NCBI GenBank assembly: GCA_018712545.1
Contig: DVGV01000084.1
Location: forward strand, 1-43,756
Reading direction: 5' to 3'
Source: Candidatus Coprenecus merdigallinarum
GTDB taxonomy: Bacteria > Bacteroidota > Bacteroidia > Bacteroidales > UBA932
Length of the DNA: 43,756 nucleotides
The notes beneath the pieces were generated by a model that saw only the letters and a program-made list of their open reading frames with translations, made no database searches and was not told the origin of the DNA. A program made the position numbers and the translations under genes. Below, one piece after another: positions 15,338 through 23,727 of the stretch. Position 1 is the stretch's first letter, and each line of letters opens with the position of its first letter.

Positions 15338-16942
15338 TTAATATCCGGGATTCTGCTTCAGCTTGCTGTTGGAGTTGATCTCGGTGGTAGGAATAGGATA
15401 GAGATTGTAGCGGTCATCTACGCTGTTGCCCTGATATGAGCCGCCTTTCCAATCCCAAAGATAAGTAGATGATGTCAGCAGACCGAAGCGGACAAGGTCC
15501 TGACGGCGCATGTTCTCCCAGTAGAGCTCGCGGGCCCGCTCGTCGAGGATGTCATCGAGGGTCACTGAGGACGAGGAACCCAGTCCGGCTCTCTCACGTA
15601 CAGCGTTGTAGGCGGCAAGACCGTCAGCCTGGATACCGCCTTTGCGGAGCTGTGCCTCTGCCAGCATCAGATATGCGTCGGCTGCCCTGAAGATAGGATA
15701 GTCGGTGTCGGGATAGGAAGAAGTGCTGTTGTCGGCGGGAGATCCGTCATGCTTGAGGTTGGTGAACTTCATCTGGCACCAGCCGCTGGCGAAGTTGGAA
15801 TTGTCGATGATCTCGCGGGTGTGGGCCTGCTCTCCGAACTCAGAGCCGTCAGTAAAGAGGAATCTCTGGTCGGTACTCTCGTCGAAGAGGTCGAGGAACT
15901 GAGGAGTCACCACCAGACCGCCCCATCCGTCGTTGGTGCCGAGAGCAGCCTGCCAGTCAGGGTTACCGGATACGATGGAGCCTTTGATTACGAAGTTTGT
16001 GCTGCCGTAGGTCTGGATATTGGCGCCGTCGCTCTGCACTGCGAAGATTATCTCGGGGCAGAGGTTGTTGTCGGCTGAGAAGTTCCACTGCCATTCTGAC
16101 GGCAGGGAATAAGTGTCGACTATCTTCTTGCTCTCGGCAGCGCACTCGTCCCAGGCACTGATTACAGGACGTCCCTGAGGATCGTCAGCCGTGAACACCT
16201 CGGCGTTGAGGTATATCTTGGCGAGCAGCATGGTTGCGAACTCCTGACTGGTACGGCCATACTCAGTGGAGGCTGCGGGACGCAGGTCATCGCGGAATCC
16301 GTCCTCACCGTCAATCTCGTTTACGAGCCACTCGTAGAGGTCGTAACGGAGGATCTGGTCGGGGCCGGAGGCACCCACTGAATTATCCTCCGTGGCAAAG
16401 GGCACATTGCCGAAGAGGTCGATGGCGTGATAGTAGCTCAGAGCTCTCAGAGCCCTGGCCTGAGCGAGCATATAGTCCATCTCCTCGCCCTGGAACTCCT
16501 CGGCAGCCTCAGCGCGGCGGATAAACTCGTTGCAGAGACCTATCTGATAGTAGATTCTTGAGAACATAGCCGTAACGAACACGTCTGAAGTAGTCCAGCT
16601 GAGTCCGTGGAGAGACTTGATGGTCTGGTCGTTCCAGCATACGCTGGCCTCATCCGTAGGAAGCTCCTGAAGATGGAAGAGGGCCCTCATATACTGGCCG
16701 TAACCGCCGTCAATACCGTCGATGTCGGGGGATGAGTCAGGACCTTCGGAGGCACTGACCGACAGACCGCCGTAGCACTTGGCCAGCAGCTGCTGGTAAG
16801 CCTCGATGCTGTTGAGCACATCTTCCGGTGTCTGGATATTGGGGTCGATAGGTGTTACGTTCAGGTCATTCACACAGGAAGTGGTGAACATAGCCGCTGC
16901 CGACACCGCTATTGAGATAAGTATTGTATTTATTCTTTTCAT
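15338..16942 (-). CDS. susD: SusD/RagB-family starch-binding lipoprotein
   Basis: The product has 534 residues with a lipoprotein signal (MKRINTILISIAVSAAAMFTTSC, Cys23). It has family features: an N-terminal TPR-like half (EAYQQLLAKCYGGL, MFSRIYYQIGLCNEFIRRAE, QARALRALSYYHAIDLFGNVP) and the C-terminal RagB region (YPIFRAADAYLMLAEAQLR, YNAVRERAG, LDDILDERARELYWENMRRQDLVRFG) ending in YPIPTTEIN and KQNPGY. It forms the lid on the SusC channel at the cell surface and binds starch helices. It is 18 bases downstream of susC. Assignment to starch, not another glycan, rests on the neighbouring GH13 and GH97 genes. Confidence 0.96.
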   Translation of the reverse strand: MKRINTILISIAVSAAAMFTTSCVNDLNVTPIDPNIQTPEDVLNSIEAYQQLLAKCYGGLSVSASEGPDSSPDIDGIDGGYGQYMRALFHLQELPTDEASVCWNDQTIKSLHGLSWTTSDVFVTAMFSRIYYQIGLCNEFIRRAEAAEEFQGEEMDYMLAQARALRALSYYHAIDLFGNVPFATEDNSVGASGPDQILRYDLYEWLVNEIDGEDGFRDDLRPAASTEYGRTSQEFATMLLAKIYLNAEVFTADDPQGRPVISAWDECAAESKKIVDTYSLPSEWQWNFSADNNLCPEIIFAVQSDGANIQTYGSTNFVIKGSIVSGNPDWQAALGTNDGWGGLVVTPQFLDLFDESTDQRFLFTDGSEFGEQAHTREIIDNSNFASGWCQMKFTNLKHDGSPADNSTSSYPDTDYPIFRAADAYLMLAEAQLRKGGIQADGLAAYNAVRERAGLGSSSSVTLDDILDERARELYWENMRRQDLVRFGLLTSSTYLWDWKGGSYQGNSVDDRYNLYPIPTTEINSNSKLKQNPGY

Positions 16943-16960
16943 GATTTCAGATCTCCTTGA

Positions 16961-19939
16961 TTAGAAGTTGTACTTAAGGCCGATAATATAGGTCCGGGGA
17001 CGGGGATATACATTGTTGTCTATACCACCGAATACCTCAGGATCGATTCCTGAGTACTTGGTAAAGGTCGCTACGTTCTGAACAGTACCGAAGAGATTGA
17101 GGTTACCGCCCTTGCCCAGGTCGAAGAGATAGCTGAGGGTTATACGGTCGATCTTGAAGAACGAACCGTCCTCAACCCAGTAGTCTGACAGATATGCCGC
17201 CTGGTCGAAGCCCCATGCAGGAGCAGCTGTCATGCAGTTGCGCACGAAGGAGTTGGTCCACAGGTCGGACAGCAGGGACAGACGGGAGGCGTTGTTGTTG
17301 TACACCATATTGCCGAGGTTGCCGTGACCGGCGATGGCCAGTGTCAGATTCTTCCAGGACACCGAGGTGTTGAAGCCGATGGTCCATACAGGGTTGGCCT
17401 GACCGAGGTAATAGAGGTCGTCGGCATCGATGACACCGTCTCCGTTCTGGTCCACATACGCACCGGGAATGGGAGCACCGCTCTCGTCATAGATCTGCTG
17501 GTATACATAGAAGGTATTGGCAGGATATCCGGTCATGTGCCTCTGGATCGTATTGCCGACACCGCCGCTGATACCGCCTGTAGCCACTCCTGTGTAACCG
17601 TCGCCGTCGTTGGTCGTCAACTTGGTAATCCGGTTCTGGTTATATGCCAGGTTGGCGCCGACAGTCCAGTTCCAGTCCTTTGTCTGGACGGGGATACCGG
17701 TAATCTCGAACTCCACTCCCTTGTTGACCAGCGATCCGATATTTGCAAAGAGGTAGTTGCTCAGGTTGGCTCCGGCCGCTACGGGAGTATAGTTCAGCAG
17801 GTCGGTGGTCTCCCTGTAGTACAGGTCCAGGGTACCGAACAGACGGTCGTTGAAGAAGCCGTAGTCGACACCGACGTTATAGGTGGTGGTGGTCTCCCAC
17901 TTCAGGTCGGCATTGTAGCCGTTGGGAGTGATGGGCACGATCACCTGTCCGTTGAACATATAGTAACTGCCGACCAGGTTGGTCTGATAGGTAGGTATGG
18001 ACTGGTACACGTCACCTATATCCTGCTGTCCGGTCTGACCCCAGCTCAGACGGAGCTTCAGGTCGGAAACGGCCTTTGCGTTCTTGAGGAAGCTCTCGCC
18101 CTTGAGGTTCCATCCGAAGGCCACGGAAGGGAAGAAGCCCCACTTGTTGTTGGTAAAGCGGGAAGTTCCGTCCCAACGGACAGTGGCTGTCAGCATGTAA
18201 CGGTCGTCGTAGTTGTAGTTGGCACGGCCGAAGAAGGATACGAGGAAGTACTCGCTCTTGTTGTGGAACTCGGAGAGAGTAGCTTTGCTGCCGGCCACGG
18301 GATCGGGCTGTGTCTCGGACAGACTGTTGCTTTCCGTATAGAAATGCTGCCAGGAATAACCGGCCATGACACCGAAGCGGTGTTTGTTGATCTCCTTGGA
18401 GTAGTCGGCGTAAGCCTCGAGGGTCATGTCGCGTTTGGTCTGGTCGTAGGGATTGTAGAGACCGCGGCCGGCCTGGGTCTGGTTATGATAGGACTGCTCT
18501 GCTCCGTAAGGAACGGTTACTGTTCCGTTGGAGTGAGAATAGTCCATACCGAGGTTGAGGTTCAGCCTCAGGTCCTCGAGACCGTGAATCTTATAGTCGA
18601 ACTGGGCATTGCCTATGAAACGGGAAGCCTTGGAGACGTCTGTACGCTGGTACAGGGCAGCCAGAGGGTTGATGGTAGACTGGGTGTTGGGTGCGAATGT
18701 TCCGTCTTCAAGCACATTGCCCCACATCTGATATCCGTCAAGGCCATGCCCGCTGTAAACGGGCTGGGTAGGATCGTACTCTATGGCTGCGGAGATAGCG
18801 CCAGTGTTGGCGAAACGGTTGTTCTGGAACATTCCCTTTCCGTTGAGGGAGATGGTCAGATGATCGTCGAAGAAGGTAGGGGTCAGGTTCAGGGAAACTG
18901 TTCCGCGCTCCATGCTGGAGGTCTTCAGAGTACCTTTTTCATTGAGATAGCCTCCGGACACACGGTAAGGCATGTAGCCGGCATTGCCGAACTTGAAGTT
19001 GCCCTGCAGGCCGATATTGGCCTCGTGGCTCATGCCCAGCTGGTATATCTGCTTCTGCCAGTCTGTGTTGGCATCACCGAGAGCGAGGTAGCCCTCGGAT
19101 GTCTCGCTGCCCGTCCATGCCAGCATGGCCTCCCTCATCTCATCTCCTGTCATCACGTCCAGGTACCTGGCATTCTGAGAGACGGAGAGAGTGTAGTCTG
19201 CGCTTACGCGGGGCACTGCGGAATCGTACTTGCTGCCCTTCTTGGTGGTGATGATAATCACACCGTTTGACGCACGCGAACCATAGATGGCGGTGGCTGA
19301 GGCATCCTTGAGGACGGTGAATGTCTCGATATCGGCGGGGTTGATGGAGGAGAGCTGATCGGCCACTCCGCTGATACCCTCATTGGTGATGGGCAGACCG
19401 TCGATAACGATAAGAGGTGAGTTCTGGGCGTTCAGGGACGAACCGCCGCGGATACGGATGGTGGATCCGGAGCCGGGAGCACCGTCACCTTCCGTAATAA
19501 CGACACCGGCCGACTTACCTTTCAGCAGCTCGGCGGGCGAGGTCACCGCACCCTTGTTGAGCTGGTCGGCGCGGACAGTGGCGACCGAACCGGTCAGGTC
19601 CTCTTTCTTAACCGTACCGTAACCGATGACCACCACTTCCTCCAGGAGCTCGGTATCATCTTCGAGAACGATGACCGCCGGCACCTGGTCGGCCTGGAAT
19701 ACTAGTGTCTTGTAACCGATGAGCGAGATTTCGATCATCGAGGAAGCAGAGGGAACGACTAACTGGAAGTTACCGTCCAAATCTGATTCCGTACCATTGA
19801 GTGTCCCCTGTTCGAGGACTGCAGCTCCGATTACCGGCCCCATTGCATCGACGATCCGGCCTTTCACAGTGTACTGTGCCCAGGCGCTCGTCAGCGAGAG
19901 GAGTGTAATCGAGATCAATGCTGTCATCAATCTTTTCAT
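16961..19939 (-). CDS. susC: SusC/RagA-family TonB-dependent oligosaccharide transporter
   Basis: The product has 992 residues with a signal peptide (MKRLMTALISITLLSLTSAWA). A carboxypeptidase-regulatory-like domain (about 22-95, YTVKGRIVDAMGPVIGAAV) leads into the SusC signature around EEVVVIGYGTVKKEDLTGSV, then a plug domain (GKSAGVVITEG, STIRIRGGSSLN, PLIVIDGLPI) and a 22-strand barrel ending in Phe (IIGLKYNF). It imports malto-oligosaccharides across the outer membrane with TonB/ExbBD energy. No TonB or ExbBD gene is in the window. It follows the MFS gene after 41 A/T-rich bases. At 992 residues it is a normal to slightly short SusC. Confidence 0.97.
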   Translation of the reverse strand: MKRLMTALISITLLSLTSAWAQYTVKGRIVDAMGPVIGAAVLEQGTLNGTESDLDGNFQLVVPSASSMIEISLIGYKTLVFQADQVPAVIVLEDDTELLEEVVVIGYGTVKKEDLTGSVATVRADQLNKGAVTSPAELLKGKSAGVVITEGDGAPGSGSTIRIRGGSSLNAQNSPLIVIDGLPITNEGISGVADQLSSINPADIETFTVLKDASATAIYGSRASNGVIIITTKKGSKYDSAVPRVSADYTLSVSQNARYLDVMTGDEMREAMLAWTGSETSEGYLALGDANTDWQKQIYQLGMSHEANIGLQGNFKFGNAGYMPYRVSGGYLNEKGTLKTSSMERGTVSLNLTPTFFDDHLTISLNGKGMFQNNRFANTGAISAAIEYDPTQPVYSGHGLDGYQMWGNVLEDGTFAPNTQSTINPLAALYQRTDVSKASRFIGNAQFDYKIHGLEDLRLNLNLGMDYSHSNGTVTVPYGAEQSYHNQTQAGRGLYNPYDQTKRDMTLEAYADYSKEINKHRFGVMAGYSWQHFYTESNSLSETQPDPVAGSKATLSEFHNKSEYFLVSFFGRANYNYDDRYMLTATVRWDGTSRFTNNKWGFFPSVAFGWNLKGESFLKNAKAVSDLKLRLSWGQTGQQDIGDVYQSIPTYQTNLVGSYYMFNGQVIVPITPNGYNADLKWETTTTYNVGVDYGFFNDRLFGTLDLYYRETTDLLNYTPVAAGANLSNYLFANIGSLVNKGVEFEITGIPVQTKDWNWTVGANLAYNQNRITKLTTNDGDGYTGVATGGISGGVGNTIQRHMTGYPANTFYVYQQIYDESGAPIPGAYVDQNGDGVIDADDLYYLGQANPVWTIGFNTSVSWKNLTLAIAGHGNLGNMVYNNNASRLSLLSDLWTNSFVRNCMTAAPAWGFDQAAYLSDYWVEDGSFFKIDRITLSYLFDLGKGGNLNLFGTVQNVATFTKYSGIDPEVFGGIDNNVYPRPRTYIIGLKYNF

Positions 19940-19980
19940 ACGTTAGATATTAATTGATTGTACTTAAAAATAGTTAGTTG

Positions 19981-21312
19981 TTATTTCCTACGGAAAAGCC
20001 GCAGCCGTACCGGGTCGTCCTTGTCCTCCACGAATATCACTGAGATGGAGGCTATAAGCAGACAGAGTCCGGAGAATACCATGGCATAGACAGTGTGACC
20101 GCCGTACACATGGTTGACCATGAAGCCGCCGAGAAGGCCGTTGCATACCTGCGGTATAGTGATAAAGAAGTTGAAGATACCCATGAATACTCCCATCTTG
20201 GCGGCAGGGAGCGAGCCGGCGAGGATGGAGTAAGGCATGGCCAGGATGCTGCCCCAGGCGATACCGACTCCTATCATGGATATAATCAGCAGGTTCGGGT
20301 TCTTGAAGATGAAGAAGGAGGCGAAACCCAGGGCGCCCATCAGCAGGGAGAAGGAGTGGGTGGCCTTGCGGCCGATCCTGGAGGCTATCCAGGGCAGGAG
20401 GAAGGCGTAGACTGCGGCCACACCATTATATATACCCTGCAGGACGCCAACCCAGTCACCGGCATTGCCGAACTCGACCGAGGTACGGTCCACGGTGTTG
20501 TAGCAGTGTTCGGCCACAGCGGGGGTCATGTACACCCACATGGAGAAGAGGGCGAACCAGGAGAAGAACTGGACCGCTCCGAGCTGCACCATGGTCCTGG
20601 GCATGCGGCCGAAGTCCTTGAATATCTCCAGGAAGCCTCCGTCCTTCTCCTTCTTCTTCCCCGGCTCGGGAGGATACTCGGAGGTACTGATGACTGTCCA
20701 GAGCACACAGAGCAGCAGGACCGCGGAGCCGATGTAAAAGGCTGCCTTCACGTTGGGCGCGACACTGCCCGCTTCGGCCGGAGTGTTGGACATACCGAAC
20801 CAGTTGGTCAGCACATAAGGAAGTACGGCTCCTACCACGGCACCTACACCGATAAGGGAGGTCTGCATCGAGAAGCCGAGGGTCCTCTGTTCCGAGGGCA
20901 GCTTGTCGGCGACCAGGGCCCTGAAGGGTTCCATGGCCACATTGATGGAGGCATCCATGATCATGAGTATACCGGCGCCTATCAGCAGAGGGGAGAGGAA
21001 ACCGGCAAGGGAGGGTGAGTTGGGCATCAGGAACAGCATCAGGGAGGCCAGGATGGCTCCGGCCAGGAAGTAGGGACGTCTCCTGCCGAGCCGGCACCAT
21101 GTGCGGTCGCTGTAGTGCCCTATGATGGGCTGGACGATCATGCCCGTCAGGGGCGCCGCCAGCCAGAAATAAGACAGATGGGCCACATCAGCTCCGAATG
21201 ACTGCAGGATCCGGCTGACATTGGCATTCTGCAATGCCAGGCCGAACTGAATCCCGAGAAACCCGAAACTCATGTTGAAAATCTGCATGAATGTCATTCT
21301 CTTCTTTTCCAT
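19981..21312 (-). CDS. MFS maltose/sucrose-type (SLC45-like) inner-membrane transporter
   Basis: The product has 443 residues with about twelve hydrophobic segments. The loop GHYSDRTWCRLGRRRPYFLAG after helix 2 is typical of the glycoside transporters related to SLC45/SUT sucrose carriers, and LALQNANVSRILQSFGA is a common N-terminal signature of Bacteroidota members next to starch or maltose genes. It would import maltose, small malto-oligosaccharides or glucose from the periplasm. It is the first gene of the starch operon. A promoter with TAATTTTG (21345-21352) lies 32 bases upstream. It replaces nothing in the classical Sus operon but is common in related loci. Confidence 0.92.
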   Translation of the reverse strand: MEKKRMTFMQIFNMSFGFLGIQFGLALQNANVSRILQSFGADVAHLSYFWLAAPLTGMIVQPIIGHYSDRTWCRLGRRRPYFLAGAILASLMLFLMPNSPSLAGFLSPLLIGAGILMIMDASINVAMEPFRALVADKLPSEQRTLGFSMQTSLIGVGAVVGAVLPYVLTNWFGMSNTPAEAGSVAPNVKAAFYIGSAVLLLCVLWTVISTSEYPPEPGKKKEKDGGFLEIFKDFGRMPRTMVQLGAVQFFSWFALFSMWVYMTPAVAEHCYNTVDRTSVEFGNAGDWVGVLQGIYNGVAAVYAFLLPWIASRIGRKATHSFSLLMGALGFASFFIFKNPNLLIISMIGVGIAWGSILAMPYSILAGSLPAAKMGVFMGIFNFFITIPQVCNGLLGGFMVNHVYGGHTVYAMVFSGLCLLIASISVIFVEDKDDPVRLRLFRRK

Positions 21313-21344
21313 AGAGAGTCTGTATGCGGTTTAATAAGCAGGGT

Positions 21345-21352
21345 CAAAATTA
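21345..21352 (-). promoter_or_regulatory. Predicted -7 box of the starch operon promoter
   Basis: On the minus strand the sequence is TAATTTTG, a full match to the Bacteroidota -7 consensus TAnnTTTG. It would start RNA near 21341, about 29 bases before the MFS gene ATG (21312). About 18-21 bases further upstream is TGTTT, a weak match to the -33 element. Confidence 0.65.
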
Positions 21353-21392
21353 GACTTTCCACACCTTTTAAACATTATAGTTTCCGACGGAC

Positions 21393-21407
21393 CGTGGGAA
21401 ATCCACG
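21393..21407. promoter_or_regulatory. Inverted repeat between starch operon and regulator promoters
   Basis: CGTGG (21393-21397) and CCACG (21403-21407) form a 5-bp dyad with a 5-base spacer. It lies between the two divergent promoters, about 40 bases upstream of the starch -7 box. It may be an operator, but LytTR proteins usually bind direct repeats, so the link to the neighbouring regulator is uncertain. Confidence 0.35.
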
Positions 21408-21433
21408 ACGAATTGTAACATTTTTTTAACAAA

Positions 21434-21464
21434 TTGGAAATATCCGTCATCTTTCTTAACTTTG
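21434..21464 (+). promoter_or_regulatory. Promoter of the LytTR regulator gene
   Basis: TTG at 21434-21436, a 20-base spacer and TAACTTTG at 21457-21464 match the Bacteroidota -33/-7 layout. RNA would start near 21468, about five bases before the ATG at 21473, so the message is almost leaderless. This argues against an in-frame ATG at 21434. Confidence 0.65.
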
Positions 21465-21472
21465 CATCCGCT

Positions 21473-22222
21473 ATGAAAGTCCTGATAATAGAAGACGAGA
21501 TACCGGCACAGCAGATACTGGCAAAGCTGACGGGCAGATTCTTTCCCGGCTTCACCATTGTCGGGATACTGGATTCGGTGGATGCTGCCGTCAGTTTCCT
21601 CAGGCAGCACTCCCCAGACCTCATTTTCATGGACGTGGAGCTCTCTGACGGCAAGAGTTTCGAGATATTCCGGAAAGTAGACATAAACTGCCCGGTCATA
21701 GTCACTACCGCATACGTGGACTACGCCCTGGACGCTTTCAGGAACAAATGCATAGACTACCTCATGAAACCCATCGACGCGGCTGAGTTCAAGGCCTCGG
21801 TCGAGAGATGCCTGCAGTTATGCGGGACAGCTGCCGCGCATAAATCCGCACCGGATATAACTGCCTACGCGAAGCCCGTCTGCAAGCACCACTTTACCAT
21901 CAAGCTGGGAAGCCAGATACTGGTTATCGACGTCAACGACATAGCCTATTTCTACTCCAACGACAAATCCACTTATCTGGTCACCCGCGACGGCAAGCAG
22001 TACATGACCGATGACTCGCTCACGGCAATAGAAAGCGAGGTGGATCCGGCGAAATTCTACAAAATATCCAGAAAGTGCCTGGTGGGGCTGTCATCCATCT
22101 ACACCATTTCGAAATACTTCAACTCAAGGCTCAAAGTCACCCTCTCCCCGAAAAACATAGATCCGGTGATTGTCCCGCGCGACCGCGTCCAGTCCTTCAT
22201 GGAATGGATAGAAGGCGCGTAG
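21473..22222 (+). CDS. LytTR-family response regulator
   Basis: The product has 249 residues. The receiver domain (1-115) has the acidic pocket Glu8-Asp9, phospho-acceptor Asp54 (LIFMDVELSDG) and Lys99 (DYLMKPID). The LytTR DNA-binding domain (about 140-245) contains DIAYFYSNDKSTYLVTRDG, FYKISRKCLVGLSSI and the C-terminal RDRVQSF. It diverges from the starch operon and converges, with no base between stops, on a LytS-type kinase gene, so the two are probable partners. Since no SusR-like regulator is present, this is the best local candidate for starch-locus control. It could instead control the GH77 gene or something distant. The start is set by the promoter at 21457-21464. Confidence 0.92.
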   Translation: MKVLIIEDEIPAQQILAKLTGRFFPGFTIVGILDSVDAAVSFLRQHSPDLIFMDVELSDGKSFEIFRKVDINCPVIVTTAYVDYALDAFRNKCIDYLMKPIDAAEFKASVERCLQLCGTAAAHKSAPDITAYAKPVCKHHFTIKLGSQILVIDVNDIAYFYSNDKSTYLVTRDGKQYMTDDSLTAIESEVDPAKFYKISRKCLVGLSSIYTISKYFNSRLKVTLSPKNIDPVIVPRDRVQSFMEWIEGA

Positions 22223-23287
22223 TCACTGCACCAGCGGGATGCGGACAATAAATTCAGAAGCCGTCTTATCCGCCTCTACCCGGCGGTTGAAGAGTATCTC
22301 ATACTGCCGGCTGACATTCTGCAGTCCGGTTCCCGGGGATGTGTCGGATCCGTTTATTTTGGGATTCAGATTGTTGCGCACCACTATGCGGCCGTTCTCC
22401 ACCCCGATCGACACATGCAGGACACTGGACGAGTTCACCACATTGTGCTTGACGGCATTCTCAATCATCATCTGCAGGGTACATGGAATGATTTTGGTCC
22501 CGTAATATCTTTCCGGGATGTCTATATCCGTCACGAACGAGGTACCGAATCTCTCCCGCAGCAGGTCACAGTACTTGCTTACGAACTCCAGTTCCTCGTC
22601 CAGCTGCACCAGAGTCTGCTTTTCCAGCTTAAGGAAATAGCGGTATACCCCTGCGAGTTTCCCCGCATAATCACTGGCTCTGTCCGCATCTTCGTGTATC
22701 AGGAACTGCAGTACGGTCAGGCTGTTGAACAGAAAATGCGGGTTTGTCTCACTCTTAAGGAGCTGATACTGGTAATTGGCACGGGCACGCTTTTCGGCCT
22801 CTACGGCAACTGCCTTGCGGTTGGTCCACCGGTAGTAGAAAATAAGGTCCGTCACAAGAATCGCCACAGCATTGAATACGAAATTGCTTACGTAAGTAAA
22901 CAGGAACAGCCTGCCGAAGAATCTGGAGCCGTCCACCACCTGCGGATACTGCCATATCCGGATCAGCAGCGAGGTAAGAAAGGCCATCAGCGCTATCGCA
23001 CCCACCTCCACCAGGGACCTGACAATAGTCCTGCCGCTCCCGTAAGGAAAGAAGCGGACCAGCAGCACAACCGCCAGAATGTCCCCGAGCACTGCCCCGA
23101 AAGTCAGGGAATAGTTCGACAGGGTCTGGAACAGGAAGTCCCCGAAATAGAGGCCGAAACTCTCGTAGAACAAGGGCATGACCCGTTCTATCACTATCCT
23201 CGCAATAAGAACGATGATAATGATGACCATCAGGTCCACCGTAGAGACCTGGCCGCGACTGTCCCTATTGCTGTTTTCCTCCGACAT
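22223..23287 (-). CDS. LytS/YpdA-type membrane histidine kinase
   Basis: The product has 354 residues. Roughly four to five membrane helices span 18-150 (VDLMVIIIIVLIARIVI, FGAVLGDILAVVLLV, VEVGAIALMAFLTSLLI, FVFNAVAILVTDLIFYY), with no extracellular domain. A His-kinase domain (PF06580) follows with ETNPHFLFNSL, phosphorylated His184, then the ATP-binding part with MMIENAVKHN (Asn277) and GTGLQNVSRQYEILF. The signal is probably sensed in the membrane or through a partner. Its start overlaps the upstream small membrane protein gene by 23 bases, and its stop abuts the stop of the convergent LytTR regulator. Confidence 0.92.
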   Translation of the reverse strand: MSEENSNRDSRGQVSTVDLMVIIIIVLIARIVIERVMPLFYESFGLYFGDFLFQTLSNYSLTFGAVLGDILAVVLLVRFFPYGSGRTIVRSLVEVGAIALMAFLTSLLIRIWQYPQVVDGSRFFGRLFLFTYVSNFVFNAVAILVTDLIFYYRWTNRKAVAVEAEKRARANYQYQLLKSETNPHFLFNSLTVLQFLIHEDADRASDYAGKLAGVYRYFLKLEKQTLVQLDEELEFVSKYCDLLRERFGTSFVTDIDIPERYYGTKIIPCTLQMMIENAVKHNVVNSSSVLHVSIGVENGRIVVRNNLNPKINGSDTSPGTGLQNVSRQYEILFNRRVEADKTASEFIVRIPLVQ

Positions 23288-23666
23288 GCCAGTCCTTGCG
23301 CACCAACAGTATTATCACCTGACCCAGGAACTCCGTGGTCAGCATCGTCACAATGGTGTTGATCCACACACCCCATGAGGGGACCCATCTTTCCAGCAGT
23401 CCGGCGCCCTCCGTACCGATATAGAAACCGGCGAAACAGGAAAGGAACGACAGCCCCAGGAAAACATCGAATGAAGCCTTGTAGTACTGGATGAGAACAA
23501 AAACCATTGCAATCGTAAGGCAGGTAAGAAATATTCCGTCACCTATCTTCGTATCGTGAAGCGCCAGACAGACCAGCGCGTGGGCAAGAACGAAGACCAG
23601 GACTATGACGTTGGCCTTGAGAAGGTCACTTCTCCCGCTGTCCGATCTTGAGAAAAACCGCTTCAT
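23265..23666 (-). CDS. Small four-helix membrane protein, possible kinase accessory
   Basis: The product has 133 residues from the ATG at 23666; an in-frame GTG two codons upstream is also possible. About four hydrophobic segments are visible (VIVLVFVLAHALVCLAL, IFLTCLTIAMVFVLIQYY, VFLGLSFLSCFAGFYIG, INTIVTMLTTEFLGQVIILLV). I do not recognise a named family. Its 3' end overlaps the kinase gene by 23 bases in another frame, so they are translated together from the promoter near 23684. A role as a sensing or stabilising subunit of the kinase is inferred from this arrangement only. Confidence 0.75.
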   Translation of the reverse strand: MKRFFSRSDSGRSDLLKANVIVLVFVLAHALVCLALHDTKIGDGIFLTCLTIAMVFVLIQYYKASFDVFLGLSFLSCFAGFYIGTEGAGLLERWVPSWGVWINTIVTMLTTEFLGQVIILLVRKDWHVGGKQQ

Positions 23667-23683
23667 AGTCACAGATATTTCTG

Positions 23684-23715
23684 TAAAATTAGGGATTTTT
23701 CAATAATTTTGCAAA
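23684..23715 (-). promoter_or_regulatory. Promoter of the membrane protein/kinase operon
   Basis: On the minus strand TTTG (23715-23712), a 20-base spacer and TAATTTTA (23691-23684) follow the Bacteroidota pattern, with the last G changed to A. The -33 element directly abuts the -7 box of the divergent GH77 promoter. Confidence 0.5.
23704..23711 (+). promoter_or_regulatory. Predicted -7 box of the GH77 gene
   Basis: TAATTTTG matches TAnnTTTG and lies 16 bases before the ATG at 23728. It falls inside the footprint of the divergent kinase promoter, so the two promoters must compete or be used in turn. Confidence 0.6.
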
Positions 23716-23727
23716 AAAATCCGCGCG

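Noticed and set aside
17324..19270. Long plus-strand frame of 648 codons opposite susC
   Set aside because: It is the shadow of susC in a GC-rich coding region. The translation has no domain, no signal and a biased Val/Gly/His content.
21434..21472. Upstream start for the LytTR regulator
   Set aside because: The promoter -7 box at 21457-21464 lies downstream of that ATG, so it would not be in the RNA.
21313..21472. LytTR direct-repeat binding sites
   Set aside because: I looked for paired sites of the usual LytTR type and found only single weak matches such as TATAGTTTCC, not enough to call.
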